A stretch of DNA of 64,000 bases from Halomonas salipaludis. GTDB lineage: Bacteria; Pseudomonadota; Gammaproteobacteria; Pseudomonadales; Halomonadaceae. The notes under the pieces were generated by a model. The model had not been told where the DNA came from. It made no database searches and worked only from the letters and a program-made list of their open reading frames with translations. Below are positions 47,135-56,434 of this stretch, in pieces. The position numbers were made by a program, and so were the translations under genes. The number at the start of each line of letters is the position of its first letter. The first letter of the stretch is position 1. The stretch is from positions 62,001 to 126,000 of the forward strand of contig NZ_NSKB01000010.1 of NCBI RefSeq assembly GCF_002286975.1. Direction: 5' to 3'.

Positions 47135-47336
47135 CACAGCGTTGACACCAAAAGTGGCGAAATCGAAGCTCACGGCACATGCTAATATCGAAAGCATGAC
47201 TGCCACACTCGAAGAGGAGGAACGTAGCGCACGCATCATGGAAGCGACGCTGGGCACTAGATGACAGCCTGTCACATGACCGTAAGGTGTCACTGCCAGT
47301 GTCGACATTGCCGTCAACCAAGGAGTGCTTCCACCG

Positions 47337-48746
47337 ATGGTACGACTCGACAAGAAGGCCACGAGGCTTTACGTACTGGACACCAACGTCCTGATTCACG
47401 ACCCCGCCGCGCTTTATCAGTTCGAAGAGCACGATGTGGTCATCCCGATGACCGTCCTCGAAGAACTCGACAAGCACAAGAACGGCATCCGCGAGATCGC
47501 GCGTACCGCTCGGCAAGTCAGCCGCACCCTCTCCGATATCACCAGCCAGGTCAGTTTCGACGACATCCAGCAGGGCATCCCCATCCCTCGCATCAGCGGT
47601 GAGACGGGGCGTTTGCGGTTTCTCTGCTACCAGGACCTCAAGCCCCTCGACAACCTCGAGGACAGCCCCGACAACCGCATCCTCGCCGAGACCTGCCGGC
47701 TGCGCGACGAGCGTCCCGACGCCTCGGTGATCCTGGTCACCAAGGACATCAACCTGCGGGTCAAGGCCTCGGCGCTCAGAGTGCCGGTGGAGGACTACCT
47801 CAACGACCGCGCCTTCTCCGACAGCGACGCCATGATCGAGGGCGCCAAGGTCTATGCCGATGCCGGCCAGGACGGCAACGGGCTGTGGGAGTGCCTCAAT
47901 GTCGAGGTCAGGGTCGAGCGCGTCGACCACCACACTTTCTACCAGCTCAGCGGCGAGACGCCGCGCGACTGGCACGTCGGCATGCTGGTCTCGGACAGCG
48001 ACAACGGCGCCGACTTCGAGGCCATCGTGCGCGAGCTGACACCCAGCACGGCGCGCCTGCAGCTGCTCACCAACTACCGCCACCACGCCGGGGTGTGGGG
48101 CGTGCACGCCCACGACAGCCGTCAGAACTTCACCCTCAACCTGCTGATGGACCCGGAGATCGACCTGGTCACCATCGCCGGCAACGCCGGTACCGGCAAG
48201 ACCTTCATGACCTTGGCCGCTGCCTTCCAACAGACCCTCGACGCCAAGCAGTTCGAACGCATCGTGTTCACCCGCGCGCCGATCCCCATGGGCGAAGACA
48301 TCGGCTTTCTGCCCGGCACCGAGGAGGAGAAGATGTCACCGTGGATGGGCGCCTTCCACGACAACATGGACAACCTGCTGCGTAGCGAGGATGGCGACAC
48401 CAGCTGGGACAACGGCGCCACCCGCCAGCTGCTCGGCTCGCGGGTACAGATCCGCTCGCCGGGCTTCATGCGTGGGCGCACCTTGAACGACACCTTCCTG
48501 ATCATCGACGAGGCGCAGAACTTCACGCCCAAGCAGCTCAAGGCGCTGGTCAGCCGTGCCGGGCGCAACACCAAGATCGTCTGCCTGGGCAACGTCGGCC
48601 AGATCGACACCCCCTACCTCACCGCCAACACCTGCGGCATGGCGGCGGTGGTCGAACGCTTCCGCGACTGGCCCCACGCCGGCCATATCACCCTCAAGAG
48701 CGTCGAACGCTCACGCCTGGCGCTGGCCGCCGAAGAGCTGCTGTAA
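47337..48746 (+). CDS. PIN-PhoH fusion protein (PhoH2-like)
   Basis: The 469-residue protein has an N-terminal PIN ribonuclease-like domain (LYVLDTNVLIHDPAALYQF; EELDKHKNG; VTKDINLRVKA) and a C-terminal PhoH ATPase domain with Walker A GNAGTGKTF at about residue 282 and Walker B FLIIDEAQNF. PhoH2-type proteins act as RNA-unwinding ribonucleases. AAGGAG lies 11 bases before the ATG at 47337. It is monogenic, with a GC-rich hairpin after the stop codon. Confidence 0.94.
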   Translation: MVRLDKKATRLYVLDTNVLIHDPAALYQFEEHDVVIPMTVLEELDKHKNGIREIARTARQVSRTLSDITSQVSFDDIQQGIPIPRISGETGRLRFLCYQDLKPLDNLEDSPDNRILAETCRLRDERPDASVILVTKDINLRVKASALRVPVEDYLNDRAFSDSDAMIEGAKVYADAGQDGNGLWECLNVEVRVERVDHHTFYQLSGETPRDWHVGMLVSDSDNGADFEAIVRELTPSTARLQLLTNYRHHAGVWGVHAHDSRQNFTLNLLMDPEIDLVTIAGNAGTGKTFMTLAAAFQQTLDAKQFERIVFTRAPIPMGEDIGFLPGTEEEKMSPWMGAFHDNMDNLLRSEDGDTSWDNGATRQLLGSRVQIRSPGFMRGRTLNDTFLIIDEAQNFTPKQLKALVSRAGRNTKIVCLGNVGQIDTPYLTANTCGMAAVVERFRDWPHAGHITLKSVERSRLALAAEELL

Positions 48747-48763
48747 CCCACCCCAGCACCCCG

Positions 48764-48800
48764 AATCCCCGCGCCTCGGCAATGCCGATGCGCGGGGATT
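48764..48800 (+). terminator. Hairpin after the PIN-PhoH gene
   Basis: AATCCCCGCGC (48764-48774) pairs with GCGCGGGGATT (48790-48800), and TCGGC with GCCGA inside around AAT. No long T-run follows. The remaining gap to 49015 shows no gene. Confidence 0.65.
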
Positions 48801-49015
48801 GCCGTGGGATCGTACTCACAAGCTTCCATCAGGCTTGCCCACTGCACCACCTCCTCAGGTGACGCCCATCAGACTCGTCATGTTGGTGCAGTTACATTGC
48901 AGGCTAACGAAGCCGTACTGACGAATGTCCTCATACCTCGTTGTCTAATGAAGGAATACTCGAACTTGGCATGGATGCTGCGATGTCCCCATTGTCTGAC
49001 ATGGAGGAATCGCAG

Positions 49016-50644
49016 ATGCATGAACAACAAACGCCATTATCATCCGGCGGACGGGACAGGACAGGCGCCATCACAGGACAGCTGACCCGCCGCCATTTCC
49101 TGCAGGCCCTTGGGGCCGTCGGCGGCGCGGGCATGCTGATGTCGGGACTTGCCGCCTTCAATATCGGCATCGCTTCGGCCCAGGATCGTCCGCCCCCCCT
49201 CTCCGGTGACGGTAACGGCAAGACGGTCATTATCCTCGGCGCCGGATTGGCCGGCTTGGTTGCCGCTTACGAACTAGGCCGCCAAGGCTATAACTGCAAG
49301 GTACTGGAAGCCCGCCGGTACTCAGGGGGGCGCTGCCAGACGGCACGCCGGGGTTTCGTTCTGCCTCAGCTGGGTCAGGATGACGAAGTCTGTGACTTCG
49401 ATGACGGCGAGTACTTCAACCATGGGCCCTGGCGAATTCCCTATCACCACCGCTCGACACTCCACTACACCCAGGAATTCGGGATTCCCCTCGAGATTTT
49501 CGTCAATCACAACGAAGCCGCCTTTGCCTACCGTGATGGAGAAGGTGCCCTGAACGGCCAGGCAGTGCGCCAGAAAGAAATCATCGCCGATATGCGTGGC
49601 CATACAGCGGAGATCCTCGCCAAGCATGTCGACCAGAATGCCCTGGACGTTCCCCTTACTGCCGAGGAGCGTGAGAAGTTTCTGGAATTTCTGGTCGGCG
49701 AAGGCCATCTCGACCGCGAGAGCCTCGATTACTTGGGTACCGGTGGCCGTGGCTACGCCAGCGACCCGGGGGCGGGTCTCAACCCGGGTGAGGCCTCATC
49801 GCCACACGCTCTCTCAGCGCTGCTGAATTCCGACCTCTTCGGCATCGTCAGCTCGGTGAGCGGTTACACCCAGCAAAAGACCATGTTCCAGCCGATCGGC
49901 GGCATGGACCGCATACCTCAGGCATTCGAAGAACAACTCGGTGACACTATCACCTTTGGCGCTCGGGTTACCCGCCTGCAACAGAGCGAGGACGGAGTGG
50001 TGGTGGACTATCAGGACGGTGACGCCGGAGAGTCCCGGCAACTGGCGGGGGATTACTGCCTATGCACCATTCCGCTGTCGGTGCTGCGCAATATCGAGAA
50101 TGACTTTACGGAGGAGTTCCGCAGTGCCATGGACGCCGTTAGCTATACCCCGACCTGCAAACTGGCCCTGCAAATGAAGAGCCGGTTCTGGGAGGTCGAG
50201 GACCATGTCTTCGGCGGCCACTCTTTTACCCACAATAGCGAAGTGGGCAACATCAGCTACCCCTCCACCGGCTGGCAGGGGAAAAAGGGCATCCTGCAAG
50301 GGGTCTACAACTTCGGCGCCAATGCCGCACAGTTCAGTGCTCTGCCCCGGGAGCAGCGTATCGACAAGGCCCTGGGCGTCGGCGAGAAAATTCATGCCGG
50401 CTACCGGCGCGACTTCGAGACGGCCTTCAGCACCGCCTGGCACCTGGTCCCGGAAAACCTTGGCGGCTGGGCCAGCTGGTCCGACGAGGCTCGACAGAAC
50501 AGCTATCCGCTACTCAATGAGCCTCAGGGGCGCGTACTGCTGGCCGGAGAGCACCTTAGCTACATGACAGGCTGGATGGCAGGCGCCATCGAGTCATCCT
50601 GGCTGCAGATCGAAAAGCTGCACGAGATGGCGATGTCCTCATGA
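49016..50644 (+). CDS. Tat-exported flavin amine oxidase
   Basis: The 542-residue protein has a twin-arginine signal (LTRRHFLQALGAVGGAGMLM, RR at 25-26), then the FAD-binding VIILGAGLAGLVAAYELGRQ (GAGLAG at about 75-80) and the C-terminal FAD motif LLAGEHLSYMTGWMAGAIES of flavin monoamine oxidases. It should oxidise an amine to an imine in the periplasm. GGAGGAA lies 7 bases before the chosen ATG; earlier in-frame starts lack this. It overlaps a c-type cytochrome gene by 4 bases, which suggests that the cytochrome, not oxygen, takes the electrons. Confidence 0.9.
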   Translation: MHEQQTPLSSGGRDRTGAITGQLTRRHFLQALGAVGGAGMLMSGLAAFNIGIASAQDRPPPLSGDGNGKTVIILGAGLAGLVAAYELGRQGYNCKVLEARRYSGGRCQTARRGFVLPQLGQDDEVCDFDDGEYFNHGPWRIPYHHRSTLHYTQEFGIPLEIFVNHNEAAFAYRDGEGALNGQAVRQKEIIADMRGHTAEILAKHVDQNALDVPLTAEEREKFLEFLVGEGHLDRESLDYLGTGGRGYASDPGAGLNPGEASSPHALSALLNSDLFGIVSSVSGYTQQKTMFQPIGGMDRIPQAFEEQLGDTITFGARVTRLQQSEDGVVVDYQDGDAGESRQLAGDYCLCTIPLSVLRNIENDFTEEFRSAMDAVSYTPTCKLALQMKSRFWEVEDHVFGGHSFTHNSEVGNISYPSTGWQGKKGILQGVYNFGANAAQFSALPREQRIDKALGVGEKIHAGYRRDFETAFSTAWHLVPENLGGWASWSDEARQNSYPLLNEPQGRVLLAGEHLSYMTGWMAGAIESSWLQIEKLHEMAMSS

Positions 50645-51018
50645 AGCAGCTGATCACTTTCCCCCTCATTACCGCCCTGCCGCTGATGGCAGCACTCCCC
50701 GCAAGCGCCGATGGCGAATCCCTCTATCAGCAGAACTGCTCGGCCTGTCATATGGTCGATGGCAGCGGCATCCAGGGCGCCTTTCCCGCCCTCACCGATA
50801 GCGACTTCGTCGCGGGTGATCTGGAGGACTTGATTCGGGTAGTGGCCTATGGCCGCGCCGGCATGCCCTCCTTCGGCGAAGAGCTGGCCAGCACAGAGTT
50901 GGCTGAGATCCTCGGCTACATTCGTGAAACCTTCAATGACACCGACACCGACCTTAGCGCCTCAGATATCGAGAGGCTGAAAGTAACGGCAACCGCCAAA
51001 ATGGGAAGAGAGGAGTAA
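50641..51018 (+). CDS. Periplasmic monoheme cytochrome c
   Basis: The 125-residue protein has a signal peptide (cleavage near PASADG), one heme site C33-S-A-C36-H37, and an axial methionine near 75 in GRAGMPSFG. It is a small class I cytochrome c. Translational coupling to the Tat-exported amine oxidase (ATGA overlap) and to the following RidA gene makes it the likely electron acceptor of the oxidase, in the way CycN serves NicA2 in Pseudomonas putida S16. Confidence 0.92.
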   Translation: MKQLITFPLITALPLMAALPASADGESLYQQNCSACHMVDGSGIQGAFPALTDSDFVAGDLEDLIRVVAYGRAGMPSFGEELASTELAEILGYIRETFNDTDTDLSASDIERLKVTATAKMGREE

Positions 51019-51020
51019 CA

Positions 51021-51494
51021 ATGACGATCAAGTACGCAATTGCCACCACTCTGCTGGCTACGGCCATGGCGACCGGAGCCCAGGCAGACGCCATCGAGCG
51101 CCATCCGATACCGGACTCGGATTTTCCAATCCTGCAGGCCGTAACCCTCAGCGACGTTAATCTCACCTACCTCAGCGGTACCGTGCCTCTGGCCGATGAC
51201 GACGGTGAGTTCGGTGATACGGAAGCACAGACGATCTCCGTGCTGGAGCGCATCGAGGGGAACCTGGAGCGGCTCGACCTCGATATGTCGGATGTCGTCA
51301 AAATGACCGTATTCCTGGTGCCCACCGAGGAAACCGGCCGTATCGACTTCAGCGGCTTTATGGATGGCTACACCACGTTCTTCGGCACCGAAGATCAGCC
51401 TAACCTCCCAACCCGTTCAGTGGTCGGTGTCGCCGACCTTGCTAACCCGGAATGGCTGGTGGAGATCGAGGTGGTAGCCGCCACCGAACGCTGA
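51021..51494 (+). CDS. Exported RidA/YjgF family protein
   Basis: The 157-residue protein has a signal peptide (cleavage near GAQADA) and a complete RidA domain. The catalytic arginine is R132 in LPTRSVVGVADL and the acid E150 in WLVEIEVVA. RidA hydrolyses reactive imines or enamines to ketones and ammonia. Export is unusual for this family but fits its place two bases after the cytochrome gene: it could deaminate the imine made by the Tat-exported oxidase. Confidence 0.9.
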   Translation: MTIKYAIATTLLATAMATGAQADAIERHPIPDSDFPILQAVTLSDVNLTYLSGTVPLADDDGEFGDTEAQTISVLERIEGNLERLDLDMSDVVKMTVFLVPTEETGRIDFSGFMDGYTTFFGTEDQPNLPTRSVVGVADLANPEWLVEIEVVAATER

Positions 51495-51533
51495 GCCACC
51501 GCCGCGCCCCGGATATCCGGGGCGCAGCAGCCG

Positions 51534-53411
51534 TTAACCCGCCAGCGCCAGCCACAGCACACCAACCAACCCTACCATCAGCGGCACTGCCCAGCGGCGC
51601 AGCCAGGCTTCCCAGCGCTGCAGTGCCATCAGCCAGGCCATGGCATGACGTCCACAGCCAGCGGCGAGATCCTGGGCGGTTTCCTGGGCATTGCTTAGCC
51701 GCGCCACCCCGCGGCGCAGGGGGCCACTCAGCGAGCTTGCCAGGTGCACGTAGAGCGGCCAGAGATCGCCGGGTGGCAGGCGTTCGGCACGGCTGATGCG
51801 CGTATGCAGCCGCGGTTCGAGATGGCAGGCCACCACCAGCGCTGCGGTGACTACCGCCCCCAACATCACCGGCCACAGCAGGCCAGGAAGCTCGCCCCAG
51901 GGCGGCAGGTCGGTGGCTTGCACCGCGCCGGCGGGCGCCTCGGGCAGCGTCAGCCACCAGGGCACGGCGGCGGCCAGCAGCGCACACAGCGCCCAGGCCA
52001 GGGTCATCGACAAAGGCGCCGGGGCAGCGCCATGGCGGCGCGCCTCCCGCCAGGCGTGGGCCTGGCACCACAGGGTGCGAGCCATCAGCAGGCTGGTGCC
52101 GAGTGCCGCCCAGGTCAGCAGCGTGACCAGCCAGCTCCAGCCGGCGTCGTAGAGCCCCGCCTTGAGCACCCACTTGGCCATCAAGCCGCTGGCCAGGCCG
52201 CCGGCCAGCGACAGCGCCGGCAGCGCCAGCAGTAGCCACAGCAGCCAGCCCGGCAGCCGCGGCGGATGCTCGGTGATGCCTACGCCCAGGAACAGCGCGC
52301 CCTTGTTGAGCCCGTGATGGACGGCGAACAGCACCAGCGCCGGGGCCAGCATCGGCCACAGCGACGGGGCGATAAGGGCCAGCCCCACCAGCGTGGTCAT
52401 CATGCCCATCTGACTGACGCTGGAGTAGGCCAGCACCGCCTTGGGGTGGCGCTGGGTCACGCCATACAGCGCCGCGCCGAAGGCCGCGATCAGTCCCGCG
52501 ATCATCATCACGCGCCCCAGCCCGGTAAGCGCCGTCAGCCCCAGCGGCAACGTCTGCCACCAGCCCAGCAGGCCGGCCTTGATCATCGCCCCGCTGAGCA
52601 CCGCACTAGCAGGCGTTGGCGCCACCGGATGCGCCAGCGGCAGCCACACGTGCAGGCCGATCACCCCGGCCTTGACGCCGAAGCCCAGCCACAGCAGCGC
52701 GGCCATGGCATTGGCCTGGGGCGCCACCGCCAAGCCTTCGCGCAGGCCGGTCAGGGTCAGCGTCTCGGCGCTGGCCGCCGCCCACAGCAGCCCGGCCAGG
52801 ATCATGCCCTCGCCGAGGATCGCCATGATCAGATAGGCGCGACCGCCGCGATACGCCTCGCGGCTGCCGGCATTGACCACCAGGCCGTAGGCGGCGAAGG
52901 TCATGATCGCGAAGCCGGTGTAGAAGCTGGCAATATCCTCGGCGACGATCAGCATCAGGTTGCCGGCCAGGGTCAGCGGCCAGAGCAGCACGAACGCCTG
53001 CAGGTCGCGCTCGGCATCCGGGTCGCCATGCCGCGCACGACGCGCCTTGCCGCCCAGGTAGCCATGGGCGTAGCCACCGGCCAGCGCCCACAGCAGCGCG
53101 GTGAAGCCGAGCAGCGCGCGGCGCGTGCCGTCCAGCCGCCACTCGCCGCCGAGCAGCCACCAGTCAAGCGTGAGCGACGCCTCGGGCAGCGCCAGCGCGA
53201 CGCCCAGGGCCGGCAGCGGCGCACTGGCCCACAGCGCTACACGCCAGCGATACGGCCAGTCGCCAGCGATGCCCGGAGGCACCACATAGCGCCCCGAGCT
53301 GCGCTGTTCGATTAGCGCGCGGCCGTGACGCCAGGCCAGGGTGCCCGCCACCAGCGCCGCCATGGCCAGCGGCCAGGCCACCGTCAGCAGTAGCATATGC
53401 GCCAGGCTCAT
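51534..53411 (-). CDS. Complex I/Mrp-like proton-conducting subunit (HyfB/NuoL-like)
   Basis: The 625-residue membrane protein belongs to the NuoL/MrpA/HyfB antiporter superfamily: GFGVKAGVIGLHVWLPLAHP, PASAVLSGAMIKAGLLGWW, and AYSSVSQMGMMTTLVGLALI are the channel motifs. About fourteen helices are followed by a long soluble and helical C-terminal part (from about LEPRLHTRISRAERLPPGDL). It is the last gene of a three-gene leftward operon and overlaps the next gene by 4 bases. Function depends on unknown partners. Confidence 0.88.
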   Translation of the reverse strand: MSLAHMLLLTVAWPLAMAALVAGTLAWRHGRALIEQRSSGRYVVPPGIAGDWPYRWRVALWASAPLPALGVALALPEASLTLDWWLLGGEWRLDGTRRALLGFTALLWALAGGYAHGYLGGKARRARHGDPDAERDLQAFVLLWPLTLAGNLMLIVAEDIASFYTGFAIMTFAAYGLVVNAGSREAYRGGRAYLIMAILGEGMILAGLLWAAASAETLTLTGLREGLAVAPQANAMAALLWLGFGVKAGVIGLHVWLPLAHPVAPTPASAVLSGAMIKAGLLGWWQTLPLGLTALTGLGRVMMIAGLIAAFGAALYGVTQRHPKAVLAYSSVSQMGMMTTLVGLALIAPSLWPMLAPALVLFAVHHGLNKGALFLGVGITEHPPRLPGWLLWLLLALPALSLAGGLASGLMAKWVLKAGLYDAGWSWLVTLLTWAALGTSLLMARTLWCQAHAWREARRHGAAPAPLSMTLAWALCALLAAAVPWWLTLPEAPAGAVQATDLPPWGELPGLLWPVMLGAVVTAALVVACHLEPRLHTRISRAERLPPGDLWPLYVHLASSLSGPLRRGVARLSNAQETAQDLAAGCGRHAMAWLMALQRWEAWLRRWAVPLMVGLVGVLWLALAG

Positions 53412-54916
53412 GGCAGGTACTCCTGAGTGGCGATCAGGCTTGCCCAGCTCAGCGGGCTGAACGGCAAGCCGGCAAAGACACCCGCCAGCAGGCTGAAAGC
53501 CGCCGTGGCCAGCGCTGGCCACAGCAGCCAGGCGCTGGTCTCGAGCCGGCCCAGGCGACGCTCCTCGGGCCAGGTGCCGACGCCCTCCAGCGGGCCGGGC
53601 TTGAACCACAGCCGGTAGAGGATCGGCAGGAAGTAGGCGGCATTGAGCAGGCTGCTGGCCACCAGCACCGCGATCACCCACGACATGCCGGCCTGAATCG
53701 CCCCCATGCCCAGGTACCACTTGCTGAGAAAGCCGACCAGCGGCGGGATGCCGATCATGCCCAGCGCCCCCAGCGTGAAGGCCAGGCTGGTGCCGGGCAT
53801 GCGCCGCCCTACCCCGTCCAGCTCATCGATACGGTGGATACCCAGCTCCTCGGCGTAGTTGCCGGCGCAGAAGAACAGCGTGACCTTCATCAGCCCCTGA
53901 TGCAGCAGATGCGCCAGCCCGGCGATGGTCCCCATCGGGCCGAACAGGCTGATGCCGAGCATGATGTAGGAGACCTGGCTGACCGTGGAGAACGCCAGGC
54001 GGCGCTTGATATCGACCTGGGCCAGGGCCCGCAGCGAGCCGTACAGGATGGTGAACGAGGCCGCGATGGCAAGCCCGGTCAGCAGCCCCAGCTCATAGCT
54101 CAGGGCGATGCCATAGACGTCGTAGACCACGCGCACGATGCCGAAGGCCCCGGCCTTGACCACCGCCACCGCGTGGAGCAGCGCGCTGACCGGCGCCGGC
54201 GCCACCATCGCCTGGGGCAGCCAGCCGTGCAGCGGCACCAGCGCCGCCTTGACCCCTAGCCCCAGCATCAGCAGCACGAAGATGCCGATCAGCCATGCAT
54301 GGTGCTCTGGCCCCAGATCGGCCAGCACCTCGCGCTGGCCGAAGTTGACCTCGCCGGCCAGCACGTGCAGCGCCACTACCGCGATCAGCAGCAGCACGCC
54401 ACCGCTGACGGTGTAACGCAGGTAGGTGGCCCCGGCGGCCAGCGCCTTGGGCGTGCCGCGGTGGACCACCAGCGGATAGGTGGAGAGCGTCAGCAGCTCG
54501 TAGAACAGCATGAAGGTGAACAGGTTGCCGGCCAGGGCGATGCCCAGGGTGCTGGCCACGCACAGGCTGAAGAAACCGAAGAAGCGCTTGCGGTTAGGCG
54601 AGCCTTCCAGGTAGCCGATGGCATACAGGGTGGTGAACAGCCACAGCAGCGACGACAGCCCGGCGAACATGATGCCCAGCGGGTCGGCACGCAGCTGGAA
54701 GCTTACCCCCTCCACTACCGTGAAGCCGAAGGCGTAGCTGTCGCCGCGAGCCAGCCCGGCCACCATCAGCGTTACCAGGCCCAGTTTGAGCAACGCCGCC
54801 CCCAGGTTCAGCGTGGTACGCGCCAGCCAGGCGCGCTCCGGCAGCAGGAAGATCAGCGGCGCCACCAGCAGCGACGCGGCCAGGGTCACCAGCAGCAATC
54901 CTGGGTTGTCGTTCAT
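53408..54916 (-). CDS. Complex I/Mrp-like proton-conducting subunit (NuoL/MrpD-like)
   Basis: The 502-residue protein has FMLFYELLTLSTYPLVVHRG, GLGVKAALVPLHGWLPQAMV and APAPVSALLHAVAVVKAGAF, the best conserved motifs of the antiporter-type subunits, with about fourteen helices. Among the three it is closest to MrpD/NuoL types. Both ends overlap neighbours by 4 bases. The ATG at 54916 begins the first helix. Confidence 0.9.
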   Translation of the reverse strand: MNDNPGLLLVTLAASLLVAPLIFLLPERAWLARTTLNLGAALLKLGLVTLMVAGLARGDSYAFGFTVVEGVSFQLRADPLGIMFAGLSSLLWLFTTLYAIGYLEGSPNRKRFFGFFSLCVASTLGIALAGNLFTFMLFYELLTLSTYPLVVHRGTPKALAAGATYLRYTVSGGVLLLIAVVALHVLAGEVNFGQREVLADLGPEHHAWLIGIFVLLMLGLGVKAALVPLHGWLPQAMVAPAPVSALLHAVAVVKAGAFGIVRVVYDVYGIALSYELGLLTGLAIAASFTILYGSLRALAQVDIKRRLAFSTVSQVSYIMLGISLFGPMGTIAGLAHLLHQGLMKVTLFFCAGNYAEELGIHRIDELDGVGRRMPGTSLAFTLGALGMIGIPPLVGFLSKWYLGMGAIQAGMSWVIAVLVASSLLNAAYFLPILYRLWFKPGPLEGVGTWPEERRLGRLETSAWLLWPALATAAFSLLAGVFAGLPFSPLSWASLIATQEYLP

Positions 54917-56145
54917 GGCGGGCCTCCGATCAACGACACCAGCGGCGCGGCGGCCAGGCCGGCGCCCATGGCGGCCAGCGCCAGCAGCAGCGCGATGATA
55001 TCCAGCGACACCGGCGGCACGCGGATCTCCTGCTCCTGCTCGGGGACGACAAAGCAGTAGCGGAAGACCCGGAACACATAGGCGGCGCCGAGTAGCGTCC
55101 CCACCGCGACCACCACCACCCACTGCCACTGCTGGGCGAGGATCGCCGCGTGCAGCAGCATCCACTTGGCGGTAAAGCCGCCGCTCGGTGGCAGCCCCAG
55201 CAGCGAGACCGCAGCCAGGCCGAACACCAGCAGCGACAGCGGCAGGCGCTGGCCGACGCCCGACAGCCCGGCCAGGTCACCGCGCCCCATGGCCAGCACC
55301 AGGCTGCCCACCGCCATGAACATCGCCGCCTTGGCCAGCGCGTGGCTGATCACCAGCAGCCAGGTGCTCTGCCAGGCCAGGGTGGCGACCGCCTCGGCGG
55401 TGCCGAACAGCAGCGGAAACAGCAGCAGCAGGTAGCCGACCTGGGCCACCGTGGAGTAGGCCACCACCCCCTTGAGCTCGGTCTGGCGCCAGGCCAGCAG
55501 GCTGCCCCACACGATGGCCACGCTACCCAGCCAGCCGAGCAGCTGTGCGCCGCTCAGCGCCGCCGGCGCCAGCGTGGTCCATATGCTCACGGCCATGAAG
55601 AAGGCGGCCTTGATCACCAGCGCGGCGTGTACCGTACTCACCGGGACCCAGGCCGCGGCATGGGCCGGCGGCAGCCAGCCGTGCAGCGGAAACCCCGCCA
55701 TCTTGATCAGCAGCCCGGCGCTGATCACCGCCAGCCACCAGGGTGCGACCTCGACCTCGGCCAGCGCCACCAGGCTCAGGTCGGGCTGCTGGCCGGCCAG
55801 CCAGGCCACTGACGGCAGTAGCAGCAGCGAGCCGCTGAGGGTGCACAGCAGATAGCGACGCCCGGCCTCCTGGGAGGCTTGGCTTCCGGGCAGCAGCATC
55901 AGCGCCACAGCGCATAGCGCTGTGACTTCCAGGGCGAGGTACTGGACGACCAGGTGGCCACTGGCGAACAGCGTGTACAGCGCCAGCCATAGCAGCGCCA
56001 ACAGCGGCCACAGCAGCAGGCTGCGGCGGCGCGGCGCATCGCTTGCCGGCAGATAGCGCACGCCGTGCAGCGCACTGGCCCCGACCACCAGGGTGGTCAG
56101 CGCCATCAGCAGCAGTGACAGACCGTCGGCATGCGGAAACGGCAT
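54913..56145 (-). CDS. Complex I/Mrp-like proton-conducting subunit (NuoM/NuoN-like)
   Basis: The 410-residue protein is the first gene of the trio. LLIKMAGFPLHGWLPPAHAA, VPVSTVHAALVIKAAFFMAV and VVAYSTVAQVGYLLLLFPLL mark the antiporter fold. It is shorter than the usual 450-500 residues, consistent with a NuoN-like or trimmed subunit. The start at 56145 lacks a strong ribosome binding site. Its 3' end overlaps the MrpD-like gene by 4 bases. Confidence 0.85.
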   Translation of the reverse strand: MPFPHADGLSLLLMALTTLVVGASALHGVRYLPASDAPRRRSLLLWPLLALLWLALYTLFASGHLVVQYLALEVTALCAVALMLLPGSQASQEAGRRYLLCTLSGSLLLLPSVAWLAGQQPDLSLVALAEVEVAPWWLAVISAGLLIKMAGFPLHGWLPPAHAAAWVPVSTVHAALVIKAAFFMAVSIWTTLAPAALSGAQLLGWLGSVAIVWGSLLAWRQTELKGVVAYSTVAQVGYLLLLFPLLFGTAEAVATLAWQSTWLLVISHALAKAAMFMAVGSLVLAMGRGDLAGLSGVGQRLPLSLLVFGLAAVSLLGLPPSGGFTAKWMLLHAAILAQQWQWVVVVAVGTLLGAAYVFRVFRYCFVVPEQEQEIRVPPVSLDIIALLLALAAMGAGLAAAPLVSLIGGPP

Positions 56146-56156
56146 CGGCCCGCCGG

Positions 56157-56381
56157 TCAGGAGGGTTTTTTGTTGGCGGCTTTCTCGATCAGTTGCTCGG
56201 CCTCACTGGGAGAGGCCTTGGTGACGCGTTCCATGACGTCGGCGCGCAGGCCGATCACGGTATTGCAGGATGCACAGAATACCTTGTCGTCGGGGTTTCC
56301 GACTTGCGAGACACGTGCACGGTGACTACCGCAGTTGGGGCAACCGTCGGGCAGGCGGATGTCTTTTGACAGATCGTGCAT
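56157..56381 (-). CDS. Small zinc-ribbon protein
   Basis: The 74-residue protein has a CPNCGSHRA and FCASCNTVIGL pair, that is two CxxC knuckles about 20 residues apart, expected to bind zinc. The C-terminal part is helical and charged. AGGAGGAG lies upstream of the ATG at 56381. It is 11 bases upstream of the antiporter trio on the same strand and may be in the same transcript. No specific role is known. Confidence 0.72.
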   Translation of the reverse strand: MHDLSKDIRLPDGCPNCGSHRARVSQVGNPDDKVFCASCNTVIGLRADVMERVTKASPSEAEQLIEKAANKKPS

Positions 56382-56434
56382 GCTCACTCCTCCTTGATAG
56401 CCTCTGGAATAGACTTGGGGCAGCAGTGCCGAGT

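Noticed and set aside
47142-47190. Promoter-like TTGACA and TAATAT elements before the PIN-PhoH gene
   Set aside because: They are about 35 bases apart, far from the usual 17, and do not form one promoter. TGCTAATAT could be an extended -10 alone, but this is too weak to list.
47196-47264. A 22-codon frame before the PIN-PhoH gene
   Set aside because: No ribosome binding site of good spacing before its ATG and no conserved look; probably part of the leader.
51442-52560. A 372-codon leftward frame and a 349-codon rightward frame (52266-53315)
   Set aside because: Both overlap the antiporter gene; composition is Gly/Ala/Arg-rich or Gln/His/Arg-rich, typical of out-of-frame translation of GC-rich membrane genes.
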